Source: Chitinophaga sp. CF418
Lineage (GTDB): Bacteria > Bacteroidota > Bacteroidia > Chitinophagales > Chitinophagaceae
Length of the DNA: 64,000 nt
Reading direction: 5' to 3'
NCBI RefSeq assembly: GCF_900142925.1
Contig: NZ_FRCN01000007.1
Location: forward strand, 124,001 to 188,000
In this document: positions 1-8,600 of the stretch, piece after piece
How the letters are laid out: every line of letters starts with the position of its first letter
How positions within the stretch are numbered: the first letter of the stretch is position 1
Notes under the pieces: model-generated
What the model was told of the DNA's origin: nothing
What the model saw: the letters and a program-made list of their open reading frames with translations, nothing else
The model's database searches: none
Program-made: the position numbers and the translations under genes

Positions 1-2
1 TG

Positions 3-1574
3 ACTGCTATAGGTCTTTGTCTGCTGATGGTGGTACTGGCTACACAAGCCGGATTCTCGCCGGCACTGGGAGCTTTCATCATGGGATCTATACTGGCAGA
101 AACCACACAGGCAGAGAAGATAGAACATCTTGTAAAGCCGGTGAAAGAACTGTTTGGCGCTGTATTCTTTATTTCTGTAGGGATGCTGATCGATCCTGCC
201 ATGCTGGTAAAATATGCAGGCCCTGTGGCTATTATTACATTAGTTACACTGGCAGGGAAGACGATCAGTACCTGTACCGGCGCATTGCTCTCCGGACAAC
301 CGCTGAAAACTTCTGTACAGGCAGGAATGAGTCTTGCCCAGATAGGTGAGTTCTCTTTTATCATTGCACAGCTGGGGCTTTCGCTGAAAGTGACGAGTGA
401 TTTTCTGTATCCCGTTGCTGTTGCAGTATCTGCAGTTACCACCTTTACCACGCCTTACATGATCCGCTTATCTGCGCCATTTTATGAGAAGATTGCAGCG
501 GTATTGCCGCATCGCTGGAAGACCTCACTGAACAGGTACAGTGCGGCGGCGCAGACTATTTCTGTAGTAAGTGACTGGAAGCAATTACTGAGATCTTACT
601 TCGTAAATATGACGATCTATTCAGTGGTCATACTCGCTATTACGCTCCTGTCATATTACTATCTGTTACCGTTGGTAACGATCAGGATCAGTGGTTATAA
701 CTGGGGGCGTGTAGTCAGTGCGGCGATCACATTGGTTTTGCTGATGCCTTTCCTTTGGGCACTGGCCTTCAGGAATATCAGCAGCCAGGCGTCTTCCAAT
801 ATATGGGAACAAAAGAAATACCGCGGTCCCTTGCTATTGGTACGTTTGTCCAGAGTAGTGCTGGCTGTATTCCTGATCGGCTTTTTCATGGACAGGTTCT
901 TTTCTCCCTCCATTGCATTGATGGTTACATTGGCCATCGTGGTACTGATCTTTGCACTGCGGCATAGAGTGCAGACTTTCTATACCACCATTGAAGAACG
1001 GTTCTTCTCTAATTTTAATGCACGCGACGCAAAAGTAGGAGGGATCAACAAGTCTGTGCTGGCCCCCTGGGATGCGCATCTGGCCGTCGCTGAGATACGC
1101 CCGCTGTCGCCGGTTGCAGGTAAAACTTTGTTGGAATTAGCGCTACGCGAAAACTTCGGGATTAATATTGCGTTAATCAACAGAAGTGGACAGAAGATCT
1201 ATGCACCTGATAAAAATGAACGTCTGTTTCCTGGTGATGTTATCACGGGAATTGGGACCGATGAACAACTGGAAAAGTTCAATCGTTTCCTCGAACCCAT
1301 AGCTGCAGATACTGATCCACAGACGCTGGACACGGATCCGATTGCTTTGAAGCAGTTCCTTATTGGTAAACAATCACATCTCTCAAACAAGACTATACGA
1401 GAACTGGGCATACGGGAACGCACCCGCGGAATCGTACTGGGCGTGGAAAGGAAGGGAAGAAGAATCTTGAATCCGGAGTCAAATATGTATCTGGAAGAAG
1501 GAGATATTGTATGGATAGCCGGTAGTGGTAGAAAGTTAAATACATTTATTAAAGAACAACAGGGTGCTAATTAA
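3..1574 (+). CDS. CPA2-family cation/proton antiporter, C-terminal part (5' end outside window)
   Basis: The reading frame is open from base 3, so the gene starts upstream of the window and only about 523 residues are seen. The first part is the end of an Na+/H+-exchanger-type membrane domain (motif GFSPALGAFIMGSILAET and ELFGAVFFISVGMLIDP, typical of KefB/GerN-like CPA2 antiporters). More hydrophobic segments follow (around 195-320 of the visible part). The tail carries two TrkA-C (RCK_C) type regulatory domains, each of the form 'G+TL.EL..R...GI......G......P.....L..GD.....G'. Role: K+ or Na+ efflux in exchange for protons at the inner membrane, gated by the soluble domains. Family assignment is firm; the ion is not readable from sequence. 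Confidence 0.9.
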   Translation, partial: TAIGLCLLMVVLATQAGFSPALGAFIMGSILAETTQAEKIEHLVKPVKELFGAVFFISVGMLIDPAMLVKYAGPVAIITLVTLAGKTISTCTGALLSGQPLKTSVQAGMSLAQIGEFSFIIAQLGLSLKVTSDFLYPVAVAVSAVTTFTTPYMIRLSAPFYEKIAAVLPHRWKTSLNRYSAAAQTISVVSDWKQLLRSYFVNMTIYSVVILAITLLSYYYLLPLVTIRISGYNWGRVVSAAITLVLLMPFLWALAFRNISSQASSNIWEQKKYRGPLLLVRLSRVVLAVFLIGFFMDRFFSPSIALMVTLAIVVLIFALRHRVQTFYTTIEERFFSNFNARDAKVGGINKSVLAPWDAHLAVAEIRPLSPVAGKTLLELALRENFGINIALINRSGQKIYAPDKNERLFPGDVITGIGTDEQLEKFNRFLEPIAADTDPQTLDTDPIALKQFLIGKQSHLSNKTIRELGIRERTRGIVLGVERKGRRILNPESNMYLEEGDIVWIAGSGRKLNTFIKEQQGAN

Positions 1575-1604
1575 CAGCTGCTGATGCCGCAATATATTTG
1601 CAGC

Positions 1605-1640
1605 AGGACAAGTCTCAAAGGCTTGTCCTGTCTTGTTTTT
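1605..1640 (+). terminator. Rho-independent terminator after the antiporter
   Basis: Stem AGGACAAG (1605-1612) pairs with CTTGTCCT (1622-1629), loop of 9, followed by a T-rich run. It lies 31 bases after the antiporter stop. Confidence 0.75.
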
Positions 1641-1770
1641 AGAGGGATATCTTTAACTGCAATTACGTTTAGCAGTGATAGTAATAATTTGTTTTCGCAT
1701 TGTTTTTTTATTGTAAATTCAACCTACACTGTAGCTCTTTTTTTTACCCTCAAAATAAAAACCCGTTTGT

Positions 1771-2544
1771 ATGAAAACCAAGTCAATCTATGTGCGTCAA
1801 ATTCATTTCCTTTTCCTTGCCCTGTCAATGTTCCTGTTTGCCTGCAGTAAAGACAATGTAACTGCTGATGCCAGGTCAGAAGACAACACTGAGAAATTAG
1901 TGAACTACCTGGAAACACAGGGATTTAAAAAGGACAAGATCGTCCTGAAAGGAGACAACTTCATCCTGGATGGCGACGTAATCATTTCAAAAGAAGAAGT
2001 TGAAAAACGTGTAGCCAACGATGCGAACCCCGACCGCATCCCTTCAGGTGAGCATTGGAGAGGCTCTTACCTGGTCAGCAACACTTACAACACTAATGTG
2101 AGGCTCTACATTGATCCTGCAGTACCTACCGCCTGGAGAACAGCTATTCAGGGTGCAGTGAACAACTGGAATGCTGTGAACGGTACTAGACTGGGCATGT
2201 CCATCATTACCTCTGCAAGTGGTGTATACACCAGGGTATTTATGGGCTTTGAATCAGCCAACTGGATCGCCCGCGCTTATCTTCCTACTTCCAATGGCAG
2301 ACCAGGTGTAAGTGTTGAGATCAACAGCAACTACAACAGCCTGCCAGCCAGCCAGAAACTGTTCGCAATCACCCACGAGCTGGGCCACACAATCGGTTTC
2401 TATCACACTAACCAGAACCAGGGCATATTCATCAACGGAACTCCGAGTGTAGATGCCAACTCAGTAATGAATTCATTCGTATTGAATTGGGCTGGTTTTA
2501 CTTCTGGTGATGTACTGGCTACACAGATCCTCTATCCACAATAA
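1771..2544 (+). CDS. M57-type (HEIGH) zinc metallopeptidase lipoprotein
   Basis: 257 residues. The N-terminus is a lipoprotein signal (hydrophobic stretch 11-24, lipobox LFAC with Cys25), so the protein should be lipid-anchored. The zinc motif HELGHTIGFYH sits at 202-212, i.e. HExxHxxGxxH, as in the metzincin-like 'dual-action HEIGH' peptidases (Pfam Peptidase_M57) common in Bacteroidota. A Met-turn-like VMNSF follows at about 242. Residues 30-90 form a charged pro-region-like segment, where EKLVNYLETQGF suggests an inhibitor-like N-domain. Single gene, convergent with the next gene. Substrate unknown. Confidence 0.85.
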   Translation: MKTKSIYVRQIHFLFLALSMFLFACSKDNVTADARSEDNTEKLVNYLETQGFKKDKIVLKGDNFILDGDVIISKEEVEKRVANDANPDRIPSGEHWRGSYLVSNTYNTNVRLYIDPAVPTAWRTAIQGAVNNWNAVNGTRLGMSIITSASGVYTRVFMGFESANWIARAYLPTSNGRPGVSVEINSNYNSLPASQKLFAITHELGHTIGFYHTNQNQGIFINGTPSVDANSVMNSFVLNWAGFTSGDVLATQILYPQ

Positions 2545-2574
2545 CGGAAAGGAGAACAGTTAACGTTGAAAAAG

Positions 2575-2665
2575 AATACGTGACTCCCGCGGTCAGTTAT
2601 ATGATCATATTGATGGCAAGCAATATCAATCTATCACATAACTGGCTCCGCAGGAGTCACGTATT
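2575..2665. terminator. Large near-perfect palindrome between convergent genes
   Basis: AATACGTGACTCC at 2575-2587 is exactly complementary to GGAGTCACGTATT at 2653-2665. Pairing continues inward (CAGTTAT/ATAACTG, then ATTGAT/ATCAAT), giving an almost continuous hairpin of about 90 bases. It lies between the convergent M57 and YD-like genes, so a bidirectional terminator is the simplest reading. It is far longer than a usual terminator and could instead be a small palindromic element. Confidence 0.6.
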
Positions 2666-2701
2666 TTCAGCACAATATGTCCAATATAATGACCGGTTTT
2701 G

Positions 2702-3514
2702 TTAATCCCACTCCAGCTCTGTCACCACTATTTCATTATTCACCGCATACCGTGTAATGATCCTCGTCGGATACCGTTCTGCATTGTATGTGTATGAATA
2801 GCGCTTCACGATGCTGTTATTACTGACAGCAGGCGTGATGGTTTCAGTGACGATATTATTTGCAGACATGTTCTCTGCAGCAATATCTGTCAGGTAACAC
2901 AGGGAGGAGATGCTATGTTGTGCGTTAGGATGATCGTCGTACATATAAGTTGTAGTTGAACTTAACGTGAACGGCAATTTCCTGTTCACACGCCCCATAT
3001 TCTCAATCGTAACAATGTTGCCTTTATTGTTCCAGGTATAGAACTGGCAGCTATTATTTTCAAATGCCAATCCATCCTGTGTATCGTTGAAAAAATAACG
3101 TGCACTGATCTGACCATTGTTATCATAAGCCAGTGAGTCATAACCATGTACTGCTCCGTCCAGGTAATAGATAATCCTCCTGATGCTGCCTTCTCCTGAA
3201 TACTCAAAAGAAGAGAATAACGCAGGCGCCTGTGAAGACTCCTCATCTGTCATAAATATCCTGATTAGTCTGCCGTCTTTATAGACAGGAATGCGGGTAG
3301 TACTATAACCGCCTTCTGCTGTCTGGTAAATAGTAAGCAGTTGTGCAATGCTTTTATCCTCGTTATAGGAGATCACTGTTTTGCTGGCAGCTGTACTGAT
3401 ACCTCTTAGCCGCATTTTGCCTTTATCGCTGTTCACCGGGCGAAAGGCGCTGGCAATGATCATTACCAGCAATATAGCCGCACATAGCAGGCTTTTAGTC
3501 CTAAAAAGTGGCAT
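2702..3514 (-). CDS. Secreted YD-repeat-like hypothetical protein
   Basis: 270 residues with an N-terminal signal peptide (hydrophobic 9-23, AFRPVNS cleavage region). The mature part is a run of short beta-hairpin-like units with aromatic-Gly/Asn spacing (FEYSGEGSIRRIIYYLDG, YDNNGQISARYFF, YTWNNKGNIVTIEN, YTYNAERYPTRI), like the YD/RHS-type or DUF4595-type repeats of Bacteroidota periplasmic proteins. No catalytic motif is visible. Function unknown. Confidence 0.7.
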   Translation of the reverse strand: MPLFRTKSLLCAAILLVMIIASAFRPVNSDKGKMRLRGISTAASKTVISYNEDKSIAQLLTIYQTAEGGYSTTRIPVYKDGRLIRIFMTDEESSQAPALFSSFEYSGEGSIRRIIYYLDGAVHGYDSLAYDNNGQISARYFFNDTQDGLAFENNSCQFYTWNNKGNIVTIENMGRVNRKLPFTLSSTTTYMYDDHPNAQHSISSLCYLTDIAAENMSANNIVTETITPAVSNNSIVKRYSYTYNAERYPTRIITRYAVNNEIVVTELEWD

Positions 3515-3760
3515 ACACTGGTATTAATAGGTACGGAATAGAAACTTAAATACTAATGAGTCTTATGACAAGGTCTGGGCTAAAGGTAGTAACAATGGCG
3601 AAAATACGTGTACTATTTATGTTGGATTTTAACTGCTGAGCCACTGTTGGCATTACGTTTGACGTTATACCGCTATATTAGGGCAGATTGATATGTGATT
3701 ATGGAAATGCCGGAAAACTTTACGAACTTACGATAGCAAAAACAGCATGAACACTCAAAG

Positions 3761-4591
3761 ATGGATCACCTGCATCATTTGAAGGATGAGGATGTCTTAC
3801 TACTGTTAAATGACTTACTGGAGCAATATGGATATGATTTTACGGATTATTCATTCGCATCTGTGAAGCGCAGGTTACAGCGTGTGTATATTGCGGACCG
3901 TTTCCCTGGTTTTGCAGAGTTCAGGTACAAGGTAAAGACAGATGCCGGTTACCTGGTCCATCTGATGGAGCAGATTACGGTGAATGTTACGGAGATGTTC
4001 CGGGACCCCGGTTTTTTCCGGGAGCTTTGCAGGCAGGTCCTGCCGGTGCTGGCCACCTATCCGCTGATCCGCATATGGCATGCCGGCTGTTCGAGCGGGG
4101 AGGAAGCCTACTCTGTGGCCATCCTGCTGCATGAAATGAACCTTCTGCATAAATCCATCATCTACGCTACGGATATCAATGAAAATGTGCTGGAAACTGC
4201 CCGTAGAGGGATCTTCCCCTTACAGTATATGCAGCAGTATTCGCAGAATTACCTGTTATCAGGCGGACAGCAGGAATTCTCCCGGTATTATGCAGCCAAT
4301 TATGAGTACGCCAGGTTCTCGGATATATTGAAGGAGAAGATCATCTTCGCTGCGCATAACCTGGTGACGGACCATTCCTTCAATGAGTTCCAGCTGATCA
4401 TTTGCCGGAATGTACTTATCTACTTCAACAAGGATCTGCAGGATAAGGTACTGCATCTATTCAGCGACAGCCTGGAACAACTGGGTTTCCTGGCATTGGG
4501 TGCAAAAGAAACACTACGCTTTACGACTGTAGCCCCCTTATTCAAGCCGATCGCTCACAAAGAAAAGATCTGGAGAAAAATAGCAACATGA
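3761..4591 (+). CDS. cheR: CheR-type protein-glutamate O-methyltransferase
   Basis: 276 residues, usual CheR length. An N-terminal helical domain (1-75) precedes the SAM-binding fold with IWHAGCSSGEEAYSVAILL (motif I) and the downstream IICRNVLIYF motif typical of CheR. It methylates receptor glutamates with S-adenosylmethionine. The stop overlaps the next start (ATGA), so it is translationally coupled to cheB. No chemotaxis genes or MCP are nearby; in Bacteroidota such cheB-cheR pairs usually sit with hybrid kinases rather than flagellar genes, and a kinase remnant indeed follows at 5182-5489. Confidence 0.92.
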   Translation: MDHLHHLKDEDVLLLLNDLLEQYGYDFTDYSFASVKRRLQRVYIADRFPGFAEFRYKVKTDAGYLVHLMEQITVNVTEMFRDPGFFRELCRQVLPVLATYPLIRIWHAGCSSGEEAYSVAILLHEMNLLHKSIIYATDINENVLETARRGIFPLQYMQQYSQNYLLSGGQQEFSRYYAANYEYARFSDILKEKIIFAAHNLVTDHSFNEFQLIICRNVLIYFNKDLQDKVLHLFSDSLEQLGFLALGAKETLRFTTVAPLFKPIAHKEKIWRKIAT

Positions 4592-5157
4592 CCCCTCTTC
4601 CCAAACTGCTGGTCATCGGCGGCTCTGCAGGTAGCCTGGATGTACTGATACAATTATTGCCGGAACTGGAGCCGGAATGGCCGCTGGCAATGATCATTGT
4701 ACTGCATCGCAAGGCCGGCAGCGATACGCTGCTGTCAGAACTGCTATCTGCCAAAACATGCCTTTCTGTAAAGGAAGCCGAAGAGAAGGATATGTTGTTG
4801 CCGGGTTGTATATACGTAGCGCCGGCAGATTATCACCTGTTAATAGAACCGGATGGCTCACTCACCCTGGATGCGTCAGAGAAGGTACATTACAGTCGTC
4901 CCAGTATCGACGTGACATTCATTTCAGCCGCTGAAGTATGTGGCGGCCATTTATATTGTTTGTTACTGTCAGGAGCTAATATGGATGGGGCAGAGGGGAT
5001 GCAGGCTGTGCATGAGTCGGGTGGTTTTACAAGTGTGCAGGACCCTGCAACGGCAGAAGCTCCTTTTATGCCGAAGTACGCCATCAATACAGCAAGGGTC
5101 GATAAGGTTTTTAATATCCGGGAGATGATCGATTTTGTAAAAGGGCTGAAGGCCTGA
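4588..5157 (+). CDS. cheB: CheB-type methylesterase, catalytic domain only
   Basis: 189 residues. Only the methylesterase domain is present; the N-terminal receiver domain of classical CheB is missing. Catalytic triad candidates are Ser13 in GGSAGS, the His in IVLHRK, and the Asp in SGANMDGAEGM. It would demethylate or deamidate the targets of the overlapping cheR product. Without a receiver it must be controlled by something else, plausibly the sensor kinase whose remains lie just downstream. Confidence 0.92.
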   Translation: MTPLPKLLVIGGSAGSLDVLIQLLPELEPEWPLAMIIVLHRKAGSDTLLSELLSAKTCLSVKEAEEKDMLLPGCIYVAPADYHLLIEPDGSLTLDASEKVHYSRPSIDVTFISAAEVCGGHLYCLLLSGANMDGAEGMQAVHESGGFTSVQDPATAEAPFMPKYAINTARVDKVFNIREMIDFVKGLKA

Positions 5158-5181
5158 ATATAAATATAGTAGTCTTCCGGT

Positions 5182-5489
5182 TCAGTTTGTCGCCAGCTTC
5201 GGCTGTTCCACTGGCAATACCATGATGAATGTAGCTCCTTCGTTCTCCCTGCTGGTCGCCCCGATAATTCCCTGATGCCGCTCTACCACTTTCTTTGCGA
5301 TGGCCAGTCCAATACCGGTTCCTTCATATACATCTGCACATCCAGAATGATCAGCGCATAGTTGTTCCGTAGGATCTTCTTCAGCGCTTCTTCGCCGGAA
5401 GATGCGGTATCAACTTCCAGGTAGTGCAGTTCTAAAATCTTCCTGAGGGAAAAGAGGTTCTCCGGTTTATCATCTACGATTAATATCAT
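5182..5489 (-). pseudogene. Remnant of receiver/histidine-kinase gene with internal deletion
   Basis: From ATG at 5489 the frame encodes the first half of a response-regulator receiver domain (ILIVDDKPENLFSLRKIL, phosphoacceptor Asp in LIILDVQM). It then runs out of frame to a stop at 5283. In another frame the same DNA continues as the C-terminal end of a kinase ATPase domain (G2 box YEGTGIGLAIAKKVVERHQG, then ATFIMVLPV) to a TGA at 5182. So the rest of the receiver and most of the kinase are gone and the two ends are fused out of frame. The short receiver piece lacks its second half and is unlikely to fold. Confidence 0.85.
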
Positions 5490-5559
5490 TCTTTTCTAAT
5501 GTAATTGGCTATGGGGATATCTCAAAAATCGTTCCGTCCGGACTTTCTTGTATAAAAGT

Positions 5560-5615
5560 GCGGATGCATGAACGTACGAATATCTGTATCATTATTCGTA
5601 TACCCCTGCATCCGC
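5560..5615. terminator. Two-stem hairpin after the efflux pump gene
   Basis: GCGGATGCA (5560-5568) pairs with TGCATCCGC (5607-5615); inside it TACGAATA pairs with TATTCGTA. It lies 28 bases beyond the stop of the minus-strand pump gene. No clear T-run on that strand, so it may be an mRNA 3' structure as much as a terminator. Confidence 0.5.
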
Positions 5616-5643
5616 GCAACAGTAACTGTATGATGAACTATGG

Positions 5644-8600
5644 TTATTGCCTGCCTCCCCCCAGCGCCCGATATAATGTAATTGTTCCCAGGAAAAGGTC
5701 TTTTTTATTACCCGCCAACGCCAGTTCTGCTTCGAGCACGCTTTTCTGGGCGGTGATCACTTCCAGGTAATTGGCGTACCCGGTAGCGTAAAGATCATTT
5801 GCAGTGGAGACGCCATCCTTCAGCATCTGTACCTCCGCCGATTTTAATGCGTAAACCTCCTGTCCGTTCTTTAGTTGCCCCAGGGCAGTGATCACTTCCT
5901 GGTATCCGTTGATGATCATCTGACGGTATTGATAGAATGCCGACATTCCTGCCGCTGTGGTGATATTGTACTGCGCCTGCAGCTGTTTTTTATTGAGCAG
6001 CGGAGCAGATAATCCTCCTAATACGCCATAAGCTACAGAGGCAGGGGTATTGAACAGCAGGCCTGCATTAAAGGAGTTGAATCCCACGTAGGGCGTAATG
6101 TTCAGTGAAGGAAGGAATGCAGCGCGTGCTGCCTTCACGTCTGCTTTCGCGGCCTCCAGTTCCAGCGCTGCCTGTTGAATGTCTGGTCTGCGGGAAAGCA
6201 TGGTAGCCGGTATACCGGTTTGCACAAAAGGAGGTAGTGCTGCGTCCAGGAATGAGGTATCCCGCCTGATAGGCTGCGGGAAACGTCCCAGTAATGCATT
6301 CAGCTGGTTCTCCAGTTCCAGCGACTGCTGTTTAAGTCCTAATGCCAGACTCCGTGTATTCAGCAACTGGGCTGAGAATTGCTGAACTGCCAGTAGTGTG
6401 GCCCTGCCCGCTTCCTGCTGTATCTGTACGGTGGCCAGGGCGGCTTCCTGCAGCCCGATATTACGCTGTATCACTTCCTGTTCATAGTCCAGTACCATCA
6501 GCTGATAGTACATCCCTGCGACCTGCGATACCAGTTGTGTGGTGACGAGCCGGCGTCCCTGTTCGCTTGACAGAAAGCGCATGAAGGCAGCCTGTTTGCG
6601 GCTGCGCAGTTTTCCCCAGAGATCAGTTTCCCAGGTGCTGCGCAGCCCCGCAAAGTAATCAGGTGTAGGTCCGGGTATGCGTTGTTTATCGCTGATATTG
6701 GGAGATAGATTTGTATCAAAATTACCCACGCCGTTCAGCGTGTAATCGCCCCAGCGGTCTACGCCGGCGCTGAGAGCAATATTCACTTCCGGTTGCCATG
6801 CACGGCTGGCGGCCATCAGTTGCGCACGGGCAGTTTCCATACGCTGCGAGGCCAGCAGCATGTCTGTGTTATGCGCCATTGCAGTGTCCAGCAATTGAAG
6901 GAGCAAGGTGTCAGTAAAGAATTGTTTATAGGACAATGCCCCGATACCACTGCTATCAATACTATTTTTAGCCATCGTACCACTATCAGAAGAACTCCCG
7001 CCAGCCGTTTGTAATGTGTCACCAAATGCAAGGGGTGTCTCAGGCCCTTCGGGTAAGGTGAGTTTCGCCGGCGAGTAGCAAGCCTGTAGGCCCCCTGTTA
7101 GTAATCCAGCCACCATTAATGCCGTCAGTACGCCTACGGCCGGTTTCGTGCTTTTAGGCCTGACCTTCTTCTTACCTGCAGTCGCAAACAACACATACAG
7201 TCCGGGAATGATCAGTACCCCGAATACCGTACCTATCAGCATCCCGCCGGCAGCAGCAGTCCCGATGGAGCGGTTACCCATAGCACCGGCACCACTAGCC
7301 ACACAAAGTGGTATAAGGCCTGCTATAAACGCAAAAGATGTCATCAGGATAGGGCGCAGACGGGATACTGCGCCTTCTTTGGCTGCTTCAAGTATAGTGA
7401 GCCCCTGTTTATTCCGTTGTATCGCAAACTCTACGATCAGGATGGCGTTCTTACCCAGCAATCCTATCAGCATCACCAGTGCCACCTGCGCGTAGATATT
7501 GTTCTCCAGTCCGGCCAGTTTCAGTGTCAGAAAGGCCCCGAATATCCCTGCAGGCAGGGAGAGGATCACCGGCAACGGCAACAGGAAGCTCTCATACTGT
7601 GCAGCCAGCAGCAGGTACACAAACAGGAGACAGAGCCCGAAAACGTAAATGGCCTGATTACCCGACATGATCTGTTCCCGCGTCATACCACTCCACTCAA
7701 AACTATATCCACGGGGTAAGGCCTGTTTCGCTACTTCGCTGATCGCCTCGATAGCATCGCCACTACTGAAACCTGCAGCCGCATCCCCATTGATCATGGC
7801 CGCTGTGTACATGTTATAACGGGTCAGCTGCTCCGGCCCGTATACACGTTCCATTTTAATGAAATTGGAAAAAGGAACCATTTCGCCCATATCATTCTTC
7901 ACATACAGATGCATGACATCTTCCGGTTTCGTGCGGTAACGGGGCGAGGCCTGAACCATCACCTTATACATCTGCCCAAAACGGATGAAATTAGACGCAT
8001 AGAAGCTTCCAAGCAGCGTCTGAAGGGTAGACATCGCATTGTCTATACTAACGCCTTTTTGGGCAGCCATAGCCTGATCTACGTGGATCATATACTGAGG
8101 GAACTCAGGATCGAAACTGGTGAAGGCACTTCCTATCTCCGGACGTTCTTTCAAGGCAGTAATAAACCGGTTGGTCACCTCGGCCGTCTGTTGTAGATTA
8201 CCGCCGCCTGTTTTGTCGAGAACCCGCAATTCGAAACCACTCGAATTACCAAAGCCGGGTACCGTAGGAGGAGGGAAGAATTCGATACTGGCATCTGCAA
8301 TGATCTTACTGTCCTTCTCCAATGCAGCGATGATCTCCTTTACAGAACGTTTCCTTTTCTCCCAGGGCTTCAGGTTGATCATCCCCATCCCGTAGGAGGC
8401 ACCTGCTACATCATTCACCAGGCTGAAACCCGCCAGTGTGGATACTGACTCAGCTTCCTCCAGCTGTGAGGCTATCTGCTGCACCTCATCCAGCACCGCC
8501 TCCGTACGCGCTACTGTGGCGCCGGCGGGCGTGGTCACATTTACATAGATCATTCCCTGGTCTTCAGAAGGAATAAAACCTCCCGGCAATACTGCACTGA

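Noticed and set aside
3761..5157. Chemotaxis or flagellar island
   Set aside because: No MCP, cheA, cheW or flagellar gene is in the window, and the next gene is a receiver/kinase remnant, so a sensory-kinase context is more likely.
7060..7200. RND-channel fusion as a frameshift artefact
   Set aside because: The frame is open across the junction with normal codon use, and the linker reads as basic linker, helix and lipobox; a chance read-through is unlikely, though only reads can settle it.
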